NCBI GenBank assembly: GCA_001643675.2
Contig: LSRY02000066.1
Location: 62,001-126,000, forward strand
Source: Monocercomonoides exilis
Lineage: Eukaryota > Preaxostyla > Oxymonadida > Polymastigidae
Length of the DNA: 64,000 bases
Direction of reading: 5' to 3'
Below are positions 21,190 to 33,690 of the stretch, piece after piece. The stretch's first letter is position 1. Each line of letters begins with the position of its first letter. A program made the translations under genes and the position numbers. Below the pieces are notes generated by a model. The model did not search any database. It saw only the letters and a list, made by a program, of their open reading frames with translations, and was not told the origin of the DNA.

Positions 21190-21770
21190 TTGGACTCACT
21201 ATTATCTTTTGGAAAATATCGTATCAGAGAAATTCTGGATGTGGGATTAATTGTTGATTGCATTATTCTACCAATAAACAGACCAAGTGGAAAAATAAAA
21301 GTTGGAATGAAGTTTTTCAGTGGAAAGCACCAGACTTATTGTGTTAAAGTGGAAGTGGGCATCAATCCCAAACTTGGAATTCCCAGCACCAAATGTGAAG
21401 TTTTTTCCTGGAAGCACACATGATTATGTTGTTTCAACATCAGTATCCAACGTTTGAAAATAAATTATGAAACGCAAAACTGTTGGCAGACTCAGCTTGC
21501 ATTGGAGCAAAAACATGGTTCGGTGAATGCACCATAAAAACGTAAGGAATCCCTGAGTTATAAAAGAAAGAAGTGATTTTTGAGCAATTTATTGGAATCT
21601 TTAAAACAGTCTTCTCTGTATTTCGACAGCATTATCCATTGAGCATCGAAATGATTGAAAATTTTTATATTGTTGCTGTTTGTTTAACAACATTTCATAT
21701 TTCACAGAATTCTTTGACAGCTTTAGATTTTGAAGCTAATAATATTTTTTTTTGCTGAATTACAAATGGA
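21190..21770 (+). pseudogene. PIF/Harbinger-like (DDE_4 type) transposase remnant
   Basis: The first frame (21190-21423) reads VDCIILPINRPSGKIKVG followed by FFSGKHQTYCVKVEVGINPK. This matches the first-Asp region and the YSGKHKxHxxKV block of Harbinger/IS5-type transposases. In another frame at about 21400-21430 it continues FFPGSTHDYV, the expected PGSxHD block. A later piece (21573-21758) reads FIGIFKTVFSVFRQHYPL, resembling the final-Glu helix region (ERxFGxLKxxF). Frameshifts and stops separate the parts, so it is dead. No ends were located. Confidence 0.7.
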
Positions 21771-21779
21771 ATATGCAAG

Positions 21780-23520
21780 AAAGCATAAAGTTAAAAAAGA
21801 AGTTAATTCAAAGGATTTTGAAAAACAAAGAAATAGATTGAATTCATCATCACCGACAACTTCATGTTCTTCAGTATTTCGTAATAACTATTTAGGCTTT
21901 TATTTATTTTGTGATCCTTATTGATGTTTTAACTTTGAAAAAACAACATTTTCATCAACAATATACCATTATTAATTAATTCGAGAAGTCTTAATGGAAT
22001 GCTGTGACCCATACTCAAGTGCAACAACACATGAAAAAGATCATGAAAAGAAAAAAAAGATAAAGGTTTGTGAACGAGATGTAAGACAAAGAAAAGAAAA
22101 TAAAGATCAAAGAATAATTGAAAATGATGTCCACGATCATGAAACCACAGACTACACATCTTCATGGCATCTTACCTTCCAATGGAAAGCTGCATGTCTT
22201 CATAGAGCTTCATCATAAACAAATTTTCCAATCACTTTTTGTTCATCTCAATCTTCATCAACACAACCTTCTTCAACTCAAACAACATCTCGATTTTCTT
22301 CGACTCAATTGTCTTTATCTTCACAATTGCTTTCAAATTATATATCTTCATCAATACCCCACGTCCTCCTTCTCTGCTTTAACCAAACTTGTATTTTCTT
22401 TCAAATCTCACTCTTCCTTCTTCTTTTTGCGTATTTCCTCCTCAAAATTGTTTCGAACAATTATCTTTGATTTTCACAGCTTCTTCAGATTCAATTTCCA
22501 CTCGAAGCACAACTTCTTCATCTAAAAATTAAGGCATGTCTTTTTGAAAAACGAAATAAAAAAGAAGCTAAATATTTTATTATTTATGTATCACAGATTT
22601 GAATTATCATTGAGTTTAATAATCACTATTTATTTTAATAGTTTTTGATTCAATAATTTTTTAAGTATTCGTCATATGATATTTGTTTTGCACATCACTC
22701 ACAAAGAAAACAAAAAAAGTTGCTAAAATTCTTTTTACATTCTTCTTTTTTATTCATCTTTCTATTTTATGTGATTGAGATGAAAAACTATTCCAATTTA
22801 CAAAAGAATGACAATTTAAAAAGGATTAACAAAATTATGTTCAAAAAAAGACAAAAAAGTTATTTTGTGAAATTTGATATGAGAAGAAAATAAAAAAAGA
22901 AAAACAGATGAGATTTATGTTAATGAAATTGTTTAATATTCCATCCTCGTCTTTCTTTTGAAAAAAACAAAAAAGTTTCAAGAATCGAATCAAACATACA
23001 GAAACAAAAAAATTCTTAAAATTACAGTTTTATAAAGAATAAACAAACCTTCTTTTTGATTTTTAATTGTTTATTTATATTTGTTATCATAAATTCTAAA
23101 ATAAAATAAATTGCGGTCAACAAAGCTTTGATCATAAAATTTTATTTTGCTACAGAAAAAAGAAAAGAATATTTCAAAAAAGATTGAGTCATTCTCGATA
23201 AGAAAAAAACATTCACAAAAAAATAAACAATTCGCAAAAGAAATGCATATTCGAGTTCAGGTCTTATGTGTCTTATTTTTATTTTTTGAAGAACAAAGAC
23301 GAATGCATATAATTGATTTATCTTCTTTATTGCAAATCTTTCTCTTTTTCTATGAAACCATATAATTTTTTATTAAATTAATCTTTGTTTCATGTTGATC
23401 TGTCATCTCAACGAAAATAATCGTTTCAAAATAAATTTATCAAAATAATTATCCATTTGATTTTATATGCGTGATTATTTTTAATATCTTCACTTTCTTT
23501 GCGATATTGATAATTGCAAA
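21780..23520. other. AT-rich region, only short unsupported frames
   Basis: Contains Lys- and Ser-rich short frames (for example 21994-22218) that may be the tail of the Harbinger-like element, otherwise nothing I can support. Confidence 0.4.
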
Positions 23521-23524
23521 GTTT

Positions 23525-23830
23525 TTTCAGATTGTGCAAAAAATACAGGGCATCGCAAAAAATACCGGATAAGATAGATTTCACAATATCCACAAAGAAA
23601 TAATTCTTTAATTTCCCTCAAAATAAATCTCATTTCTATTAATTCATTTCATTTTCACTATTTTCAAAACAGCCTCATTTGTGTTTTGAAAAAATTATTT
23701 TGAAATCATGGAGTAATTGGATTTTGAGTAAAATTGACAGAATTATTTCTCTTGTGGATGTTATGAAATCGATCTAATCCGGTATTTATTGTGATGCTTG
23801 ATATTTTTTCCACAATTAGAATCATTAACA
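23525..23830. mobile_element. MITE family 1 copy
   Basis: Imperfect inverted repeat: the left end AAAAAATACCGGATAAGATA, followed by a stretch matching AATTCTxTxAATTTxCCTCAAAATAxATCTCAT, mirrors the right end near 23770-23800 (ATCGATCTAATCCGGTATTT). It shares terminal and subterminal sequence with 49745-50085 and 19020-19290. Confidence 0.65.
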
Positions 23831-24665
23831 AGTTTATTTGGAACGAAAAGACAAATACATTGCAAAATGGATAAAAAGTCAATTTTTGATATTAAAGAAA
23901 GTCAAATGTTTCTTGAAAAATGTGTTGTTTTTTCATGTGTTCTTTTTTAAACGTAGAACACGACTTTTCAAACAGAAAATTTTGATAAAAATAACACGAT
24001 TTCAAAAGCAAACACAATTGTGTTTAATTGAAAGCACATTTCAATTATCTCCTTTAAAGAAATGCAGATTTTGATAACTTCCATGTTAAATATATAAAAA
24101 CAAGAATAGTATTTCAAAAATAAAAAAAATATTTTTCATTTGCCAAAAATTTTTTTGAAAAATAAAATCAGTGGTGTATTTTTAAATAAAACAAAAATGT
24201 TTCATTTCGATCAAAATTCTGTCACCACTCACGAGACTTCACGAGAACGTTCATAACAGTATTATGAAATTATTATTTTCATTTCAGAAAAGAAACATAA
24301 GTGTGAACAGAAATTTCATGATATTATGACATTTTTCATTTGAAAATTACACAAAAAGAAATTTATAAAAAAGAATTAGCCATATTATTTACCCAACATT
24401 CTGAACTGTCATTTTCATTAATTGAAACGAAGTATTGTTTATTTATTGATTTATATATTTTAATATTAATATATTTATTGATTTTTTATTTGAAAAGTTC
24501 AAATCATCACTTTCATCATCGATTTCTGTGATTCTAATATCGTTTCGGACTCACTTTATAATTTTTGTTTCAGAATCAAAAGAATTGTGTGCACACAAAA
24601 GATCTCATTTGAAAGAATCTTTCCTTCTTGTTCTTCTCACAATTGTGTTTGCAGATATTGCATTT

Positions 24666-24930
24666 ACCTGGGTGATAATTTTTGAAATCATAACTTTTTT
24701 CGGAATGTTGATTCTTTGAAGTTTTCATCACAAATAAAATGAATTTTTCATTCAAATGAAATAAGAATGATAACTGTAAAAAAGACAATATTTCGGTTGA
24801 TTATCAAAAAAAAATATCTTTGTAAGGAGAAATTTAATTTCAGTGTTCATTTATCAATATTCAATGAAAATTAACATATTGAAATTTTTTGATAGAAAAA
24901 AAAATGAATTCAAAAATAATAACCAATCTT
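24666..24930. mobile_element. MITE family 2 copy
   Basis: The left end GGGTGATAATTTTTGAAATC is mirrored near 24905-24928 by GAATTCAAAAATAATAACC. The same terminal motif recurs at 25858, 27641, 48747 and 49064, defining a family of elements about 250-310 bp long. Confidence 0.5.
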
Positions 24931-25059
24931 TAAACTCAAATTCATTTTTGAAGCGAATTGCATCAATTGCAAATCTTCAGAAAACACAGTAATTGAAGAC
25001 ATAGAAGTTTCAACTGAATAAACACATTTTGACACTTCCAAACGGTTGATAGATTCGAA

Positions 25060-25612
25060 CTATCTCGGTATTAAATTAATCACTTTAATAATCGAAAAAG
25101 ACGAAGAGTCAATTTGGATTCTGTTATACTGAATTCTGAGCTCATCCTCAATTGGATTTTTTTCAAATTGCCAAGAAGCTGTATATTGAATATTGTGATG
25201 TGTTTTATAAATCTGTTCAAGCACTTCTTCAACATTGTGCATTCTCATATAATCATTAATTGGTACAACTGATTCCTTTGTTTTTTCTTAAATCCCTTCG
25301 AAAAGATACAAAAGAAACGCTCTTTCAGCCAATTGATTCACTTTACCGAGAACAAAAGGGGAAAAGACAACTTCACATTGATCGCTGATCAGTGATAGCG
25401 AAAATCCTTTCAGAAGAAGTTATACTTCTTTTATCAACAAATCTCTGAGCAACCTGGCTTCGACACCTTTCTGGCAAACGAATACAGCTCCATGGACTTT
25501 CATCCAAAAATTTCAATATTTTTTCTGTTGTTTTCAGATCTTCACACTTCATAATATATTCTATTCTTTGCAATTTTGATCGATCAGAATTTCTTTGTTC
25601 TTCTTTGAACAT
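25060..25612 (-). pseudogene. Degraded coding region, family unknown
   Basis: Minus-strand fragments FVDKRSITSSERIFAITDQ (upstream piece) and EEVLEQIYKTHHNIQYTASW (downstream piece) look coding-like and are separated by frameshifts and stops. They may belong to a transposase, given the neighbourhood, but no catalytic motif is visible. Low confidence. Confidence 0.3.
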
Positions 25613-25857
25613 GACATTTTTTCATCGTAAATATCGAAAAACCTTGCTTTGCTGTTGATTTTGAAGAAAGACGTTTTGAGACTGAAGAAGGATGAACGGA
25701 AATGTTTTGTTTTTCTTTCAGTTTCTTTCTCATAGAGTTAACAGAAATTCTCGGATTTCTTTATCAGACCTTCGACTTGAACATTAAAAGCATCCTTCGT
25801 AATTTTTCTTCAGAAAAATTGATATCATGCATTTGGAAAATTCAAATTCAAGTGATA

Positions 25858-26125
25858 TTTGTGTGATTATTTTTGAAATCATATTTTTTGGCACAAGATT
25901 TTTTGTTTCACAATAATTTCAAAAAATTTTGTCAATGAACACAGAAAAGTTATGACTCCATTCAAAAACATCTTTATCGTTCTTTTTCATCAACAAATAG
26001 CTTTTCAAACGATTGAAAAACAACTTCCTTTCAAAAGATGATTTGTTGGCAAATAATAATGAATTATCAAAGTAATTAACATCCCGAAAAAAGTTTTGAT
26101 TTCAAAAATAATCACCCATTTTGAA
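25858..26125. mobile_element. MITE family 2 copy
   Basis: The left end GTGTGATTATTTTTGAAATC is matched by the right end GATTTCAAAAATAATCACCC near 26098-26117, an inverted repeat over about 35 bp with AT-rich filler. Confidence 0.65.
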
Positions 26126-26129
26126 ATGT

Positions 26130-27062
26130 TGATGAGTTATGTTCATTAATTTTGTTCAATTGTTCGAGAAAAACAAATTATTCTTTCTCATTTTTTCTTT
26201 TTTTCCTTTTCTTCTTTCTTTCCTTTTCTTTTCTTTTTATCTTTCATTTCTAATTTTTTCACGTTCATCATAAACGATTTTGATGAAATGACACACATAT
26301 TCCTTCATTTCTCCTTTGGAACAAAGTTTTCATTTTCTCCTTTTAAATCTTTTTAATTTGAAATATGTGTAATTCTATTATGATTCTTTTTATGACATTT
26401 TGGGGGAAAATACGGACTTTCAAGCTTTTTATGCACAAAGCATGAAAAAATTGTTTCCCTTATAACAATATTAAACTTTATCAGATTTCAAAATACATTT
26501 GATTTTAAAATCCGTAAACTGGCACAGTTGAAATCAAACCATTAAGGATTATTGCATTTCATGAATGTCAAAAAATGAACCCATTTTTGTTGTGTTTTTT
26601 GATATAAAATGGTCAATGAAAAATGCATAATTATTTAATGCAAATGCCTGAAGTGATATATGGGTAATTCTTTTTGAAAAGTCACAAATGTTTAATTTTC
26701 AAAAAAATCGATATTTTCATATTTTGCCCAAATTTCTGTTTCAGCTCACAAATCTCCTCAAAAATGTCTGAAATAGTATTATCCAGAAATTAATTCCATA
26801 TTAGAGAAGTTTGGTGTATGCAAACAAAAATTTGAGCAAAAAAGGAAATATTCAGTTAATTTTAAAAATAAACATTTGCGACTTTTCAAAAAGAATTACC
26901 CATATTTTGCCCCATTTTTTTTGATATTCAATAGATATTTTTGTTCCGAAATTTTTGTGTGAAAGTATTAAATTCCAAAAAAAAAATCACAGATATATTT
27001 CATAATATTGAAGTTTTTTTTATTTTCAATTTTTGTTGCAACACGGATGATGAAATCTAACT
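26130..27062. other. AT-rich spacer
   Basis: Nothing supportable as a gene. Short direct similarities (AAAAGAATTACCCAT near 26890 and its inverse ATGGGTAATTCTTTTTGAAA near 26660) suggest another small degraded inverted-repeat element at about 26655-26905. Confidence 0.4.
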
Positions 27063-27063
27063 A

Positions 27064-27322
27064 CAGTCTTAACCGGATATAACCACATCGCTTGCAATCA
27101 CATTCGTTTATAGTTACATTTTTCGATGCACCGACATTTTTGGACAATTTTCCATTCATTTTCCATCGCATACAATCACAGGGCTGAAAAAATATTATCA
27201 CATTATTTCTTATTATGTGTGCCTTTTTCAATGAAAAATCGATATTATATTCAAAATTAAAAATTTTTGATTTTTCAAAAACACATTATAAACGGTCTGA
27301 ATAACTTATTAAAACAAACAAA

Positions 27323-27381
<59 letters not shown>

Positions 27382-27581
27382 AAAAAAAAAAAAACAAGTT
27401 TCTATTGAGAAAATTGTTTTTGTGAAGAATTTCCAAAAATAAAAAAATCGACACATAATTAATTATTTTTTAAATTAATTTTTATTTTCTTCTGTGAATA
27501 GCATCATCGTGTATAATCACAATTGGATATAGTCACAAAAAGTTGTGCAAAAACTGATGTGATTATATCCGGTTTCGACTG
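27064..27581. mobile_element. Tc1/mariner/pogo-like MITE with TA duplication
   Basis: The left terminus CAGTCTTAACCGGATATAAC and right terminus ATTATATCCGGTTTCGACTG are inverted repeats flanked by TA on both sides (27062-27063 and 27582-27583). Internal copies of the CCGGATATA-like motif (GGATATAGTCAC near 27523) suggest repeated binding sites. There is no coding capacity. A long A tract (27324-27394) lies inside. The TA target and CAGT-type ends fit the Tc1/mariner superfamily. Confidence 0.75.
27324..27394 (+). repeat. Poly(A) tract
   Basis: Fifty-six As, one T, then fourteen As, inside the TA-flanked MITE. Exact length is likely to be unreliable or variable. Confidence 0.95.
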
Positions 27582-27640
27582 TATATTACCGATCAGAATG
27601 CAATGTCTTTGGATAAAAATTCGTTAAAGCTTCAGTTTGA

Positions 27641-27948
27641 AGATATGATTTTTGAAATCATAACTTTTTACCGCGTGTCATTTTTTTTCAAAATTTTTTG
27701 TCATTGGGAAGTGATTTTGTATTCAAACTGTCAAGTGATCACAACTGTTTTAAAAACAAAAGTCAAAAAATAAGCATCTGGATGTTTCTAACAAGCCTTT
27801 TCATTTTTCAATAATATTTAATTTAATTTAATTTAATTTAATTTAATTTAATTTTATTTTATTTTATTTTTTTTTTTTTATTCAAGACATAATTTCAAAT
27901 CGAAATTATTGTTTGAAAAAATGTGCTCTCAAAAATAATCACCCAAAT
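27641..27948. mobile_element. MITE family 2 copy with internal ATTTA tandem repeat
   Basis: The left end TATGATTTTTGAAATCATAA is mirrored by CTCAAAAATAATCACCCAAA at the right end. Positions about 27815-27872 are a tandem array of AATTT passing into ATTTT units. Confidence 0.55.
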
Positions 27949-27949
27949 G

Positions 27950-29384
27950 GATGTGGAAGAAATCCCAGATTCTGATGACATTCTTTCTATATATGAAGAA
28001 GTTGAGATAAAGATCTTTTTGGAGCAGGAGATGGAGAAAAAACCGTTGTATTAAACACTTCGGAATAATTATTCAATTGCATTTTCTGCAGTTTTATTCA
28101 ATTTAAATCAGAATAATTTCATGTACCAATATTTATTTTTATTTTTTTGGAATTTTTTTTTTCCAAATAGAATGATATCCTAACTCTGATATTTTTACAA
28201 ATAAATTAAAAACAATGATAAAAACTTCAATCATAAAATATCGAAAATTCTGATGGACATGTGAAGTTCCTATTTGTCGATTTCATTTGAACTTCAATTT
28301 AAATTATTTTTCACAAATGAATATTTGGTCTCGTGAATTCTTCAAAAAACCAAAAAATTGTGTGAAATTGTGATTAATGGGTTTTCAAATATTCATTATG
28401 GTAATTGATCAATTATGATATTTTTAAATGAAAAATAAATAATTTCGAATTATATTTGTTTGATGGTATGCAAATTTGTTTCTGTGTATTATTCATAAAA
28501 GATGATGATCAAAATTGACTTAACCTTTTGGCAACTGATTTCTTGATGAGAAATCAATTTAATTTCATCTGAAACACATTGCAATTTTAAAGAAAAAAAT
28601 TTACCCACTTTTTTGAAAACTATTTTTTATCATTAAAATTGATGGATTTATATTGCAATTTGCTTATGATTTATTTTTTTCTTTTTTTCTCTTTTTTGAT
28701 TTAGATTTTTTTCTGCAAAGAAATTTCAGTCATTTTGTTTACTATGAATTTGAATGAATTTTGCGAATAACTCATTAAGGAACGTAGCATTCGAGATGTT
28801 TTCTTGATTTTTTTGTGATGAAATGTTTTTCAGCGAGTAGATGAACTCGTTATTAATAATATGATTTGAATTTGTTGATTTATTTTATGTACATAATTAT
28901 ATTGCATTCTTTTGTTAAAAGTTTGAATCTAAACAATGCGAAAATATAAAAATCAAGTGACAGTGACTATCGTAAACTTTGAAAAAAAATCAAGAATTTC
29001 TCTGAAATTTTCTTTTCTCAATATTCAAATGATGACAAATAATCAATTATCAATGTTAATGTGAGAATGTTAAAAATTTTGTGCAATCTGTTTTCGATTT
29101 TTTGAATTTTTTGATCTTTTTTGTAATTTTATTATGAATAAATGACAATTCCCGTATATGGTCGGAAAGAATTGCTTGATTGGTATCTTAAAAATTAATT
29201 TATCAATAATAAATTTGTGACATTCAAATAAACTTTTAAAAGGGCATCAAAGCAAGTTTCGAAAACTTTGACAAAAGAAAGTGAATTCCAGGTTTTCTTT
29301 CGATAATATGAACTTTTTTATTTTCTTAATTCGCTTTTGATATGCGGTAGGATGGAATCATTTTTTTAACCCTTTTTCAAAAAG
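27950..29384. other. AT-rich region upstream of the coiled-coil gene
   Basis: Contains a 35-codon acidic frame (27953-28054, starting MDVEEIPDSDD) without other support. The 5' exon(s) of the downstream coiled-coil gene should lie here but I could not place them. Confidence 0.4.
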
Positions 29385-32300
29385 CCTTTCCAGCATTGAA
29401 AGTTCGAATAACAACATTTCAAGTTTGATAATTTAAATATTAATTTGCTGATAAATCTATTGATAAATTTAATATTTTTAAAATTATTGTTTATTAGCAA
29501 CAGCCACCACCTGCAAAGGAAATATCAAAGAATTGGATGGAAATTCATCGCATTTGCTCTGAAATGGGAATACCAGGAACAATCTTCGATTACAAAGCTG
29601 TTTCGCTTGGAAAACCAAATGCCGTTTGCTCGCCATTGGTCCTGCTGTTATTTTTGACGGTTTGATTGAGTTAATCGAAAAATAGCGAACAATATTGTGT
29701 TTTTTTTGTTCAATTTTTTTAAAGGCAATTCCAAAGCAAAAGGAATACTCAATTGATTTGAACTTTACTATTAACCCCGAAGTGACAAGCTTTCTTGAAA
29801 GTAAAAAGCTGATATCATCTCTTATTAAAGGCGGGTTTGATTGATTTTTTTTTTATTTTAAAAAAAATCTAAATTAATTGCTGAAACATATGTTAATGAA
29901 ACAATTTATTTCCAGATCATTAGAAGCGTCATCAAAAAACACATTCCCGACTTCTTCTCATGCTTTTACAGACTCATCATTGCACGCTAAAGGAATGCAA
30001 TCAGAGGATAATATTTTTTCAAATTCTTCTCGTTCTTCAAAATTTGATGCAAATCAATCTGATGAAAAAGAAGACAAGCAGAAAGATATAACTATGAATT
30101 GTGCAAATGAAGCAAATCACAAAAAAATTGGAAAGATTTCGAGAGGCATCAAAGAAAATGGAAAAGAAAACGAGGTTATTTGGGAAAATGAGACAAATGA
30201 TTTGAGAGAAAGAAGCGAATTAGCAAAAAACAAAGAAGGATTGAACGCTGCTGCCGAATGTTCAGAATTGGAGAAAACGAAAAGAGCGCTGAAAGGTGTG
30301 TCTGAGCTGCTTTTCCAGAGCAACAGGATTGTTGGAGACAGAATTTGGAAGCAAACCAACTTGCCACCAGAGCAGCTGAGACAGCAAAGCGGAGAAGAAG
30401 CACCAAAAGAAATGAACAGCATTTTGAAAGAAATAACATTTCCGCTTTTGTTCCATCCATACACCGTTCAGAAGGAGCAGAGCCATTCTTCAGCACCATC
30501 ACGTTTATCACTTCATCCTTCAGTCACTTCATCACCATCATTCTCTTTGTCTTTATCATCATCTTCTTCTTCTTCTTCTTCTTCTTCTTCTACATTCTCA
30601 TCAAATGAATTAGAAAAACTCAAACTGGAAAATGCGAAATTGAAAGAAGAAAACGAGCTTCTGAGAGAGTGCTGGCTGGAAGAAAGAGAAGAAAGGCGAA
30701 GAAGAATGAAGGAAACGAAGAGCGAAGATGCAAAAGAAAGATTCATGTTTTCATTGGATAATGAGGTTGCATGTCAAATGGAAGAAGAGCAAAGAAAAGT
30801 GAAAGCAACAGACGATGTCAAAAAAGAAGAAGAAAAAGAAGAAAAATGCAAACAGAAAGAGAATGTTCTTGAAAGAAATGAAAAGATTTGGAAAATGAAA
30901 GAAAAGGAATTAAACGAAGAAATATCGAATTTGAATGCTGCTTTTGAGTTTTTGCTGAATCATTGGAATTTCAAAAGAGAAAGAGAAAGCGAAAGCGAAA
31001 CAAAGCATCGTTTGGGAAAAGGAGTTGAGCAAACAGACGAAGAAATGAAAGAAAAGAGCGATTCTTTTGAAGAAGTAGAGAGCGGAAATGAAGAATGGAA
31101 TTATGACTGGTTTCCAACCACGAAAGTGCGATGGCCTAATGAAGCAGAGAGAGAAGGAGAAGAACAAGCGAACGACGAAGAAATAGGAGATGGATGGGAA
31201 AAAGCAGCAGAAGCAACAAAAGAAGAAGGAGCGAGCACAATTGGAGACTTGCTGAGAACAACAGAAATGAAAGAAATGCAGAAAAGATTTGCGCGCTATT
31301 CAGCTGCAATGGAAAGACTCGAAGAACTGTCTTCGTATATTTGTCAAAGCAGCGCTTTTGAAGAAGACAAAACGCAAAAACAGGCAGAAGAAGAGAACAA
31401 AACATCAGAGCAATCTTCTTCTATTCCGCTGTCTTCGTTGTCTTCTCTGTCAGACTTTCTGCTCTTTCTGTTCTCTTATGTGGAGATTCTTGCCTGCCGC
31501 ATCAGAAAATCGCAGCGAACAATCCAAAAAGCGCAGATGATGCATTTTGCATTGGTGGAAGAGAGAGGAGAGGAAAAGAAGAGGAGGATAAAAGAAGAGA
31601 GGGAAAGAGAGAAGAAGGAAAGAGAAAAAAACAGAGAAATCGAAGAGGAGTGGAGAAAAGTGAGCGTGATGAAGGGGAAAGTGGAGAGAGAAAGAGCAAA
31701 ATTGGAAGAAGAGAAGGAAGATTCAGAAAGGGAGTTGAAGCTGCTGAAGGAAGATCTTAAAAAATGGAAGAAGATGGTGATTCAGTTGAAAATTGAAGAC
31801 GAAATGAAGAAGTTAGAGGCAGTTTGCGAAGGAATTGAAGGAGAAGAAGAAGAGAAAGAGAAAGAGAAATGCAAAAGAGTAGGATGCAAAGACAACAAGA
31901 GCAGAGCGCTTACAAAAGGAACTCTTTCTTCTCTTCCATTGGAACTGAAGTTGCCTTTTGCTCATCTTTCTCTTTTGGAGAAGAAGGAAAAAGAGATGAA
32001 AAGGCTGTCTGATGTGCAGAATCAGATTATTGAAGTGTTACTTGATGAGATTGAAAAGATGGTTGAAGAGGCAAAAACAAACAATGATGATGATGCTGTT
32101 GATGATGAAGAGAGCAAAGGAAACAGCAGAAATGAGAGAAGCAGAGCAGAAGGAAAGCTCAGCAATGAAAAGAGAAAGATTGAGAGAATCGACGCAAAAG
32201 AAGAGCAAAAAGCTGACAGTCGAAATTTCTTGCAGACAATTAAAGATTTGAAGACAGAAATGTGGGAACTTGATGGAATTATTGAGAGTATTTCTGAAGA

Positions 32301-33546
32301 AGAAGAAGAGATAATAAAGAGGCAGAATGAAATGAAGAAAGGAAACATCGAAATTGGAGCAGAATGGCTGAAGTTGATGAACGATGCAAAAGAAGAAGAA
32401 TTGGAAGAAGCAGAAACGGAGGCAGAAGCAGAAAGCAAAGAGAATGAAAAGAACGAAAAAACTGAAAGTGAAGGAGAAAATATGAAATCAGAAAGGAAAG
32501 GCAAAAAGTCATTAAACAATTCCATTTGCACAGAAAAATTCTTCGGCATTGTCCAATCAATCAGAAACAAAAAGGAGGAAATTTTGGCTCAACCAGCAGA
32601 TTCATCAGAAACACCATCTTCATCTTCATCTTCATCAGCTGACATAAGTGAATCTCTTGGGATTGCCTTTTCTCTATCTTATTCTCTCTTCTGTTCCACT
32701 CATTCCCTTCTTTCAACACTTTCATCATCTTTTTCTGAACTTATGAACAAAAACGAGTTATTGGAACAAGAAATGAAGACATTCAAAGAAGACAGCCAGA
32801 AAGAGAAAGAAGAAAGAGAAGCAATTTTAACAACGCAAAGTGAAGAGCTGGCTGAAGTGAAGGCAGAAATGGAAGAAAGAGAGAAAGAGATCATAACAAT
32901 GCTGAATGACTTGGCAGAGAAAGAAGCCAAAGAGGAATATTTCATGCTTGAGAAAGAGAGCGAGGGTGAGCTGCTTAAAAGAATGAATGAACAGGAAAAG
33001 AAAGACGAGAGAGAATTCGAAGAAGAAGCGGTGAAAAACTTTTGGATGAGGAGAGAAGGAGCTAGTTCGATGGAACTCAAAGAAGACGAGAAAAAGAAGG
33101 AGGAAGAAAAAGACGATGAGGAAGAAGAAAGCAAGAAGTTGATTACTGAAAGTTCTGGATATCAATCGAATGTGACAGCAAACATATCTTCGTATTCTCC
33201 TTCTTCTTTGTCGAAGTGTTTTGAAGTGGTATCTTCGTTGCTTGACACAATGCTCGACCAACTTGACACGAATCCGTATTTAATAAACCCACATTTGGAA
33301 GAAGAAAGCGAAGAAAAGGAAAAGAACGAAGAAGAAGAAGGAAAAGAGGAACAAACTGAAGGCGAAAACGAGAAACAGAAAAATTTGGCAACTAAAAAAG
33401 AAAAAGTGGGTAAGAAAACAATCTCGAAAAAAGGAAAAGCTAAGTTGGATTCAGACGTATCACTTCAAGAAAAACAAAACGGAAAAGAAGAAAAAACAGA
33501 AAAGAAAAAGCACATAAAGCATGATCAAAAGAAAGGAAAAAAATGA
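29385..33546 (+). CDS. Large coiled-coil protein (5' end unresolved)
   Basis: Exons 29498-29659, 29725-29834 and 29916-33546 join in frame through introns that all begin GTTTGA. A short upstream exon ending at 29422 also fits (intron 29423-29497); its start and the initiator ATG are not resolved. The first ~100 residues are well ordered and non-repetitive (KNWMEIHRICSEMGIPGTIF, then PEVTSFLESKKLISSLIKGG). The remaining ~1,200 residues are almost entirely Glu/Lys/Arg-rich heptad-like coiled coil interrupted by Ser tracts, ending in a Lys-rich tail. Such a compact N-terminal domain followed by long coiled coil is common in cytoskeletal, basal-body or tethering proteins; I do not recognise the specific family. 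Stop is TGA at 33544-33546. Confidence 0.65.
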
Positions 33547-33690
33547 ACAGAGGCAAGACGATTCTCAGGATTTTGTTTTTCTTTCGACATTTGTTTTTTT
33601 CTATTTCAACATCACTTTTGTATTTATTAAACATTAATCAACTAATTCTTTAAAAAATTAACTTTTCACTTCGCTAAACTTTCTTTTTTA

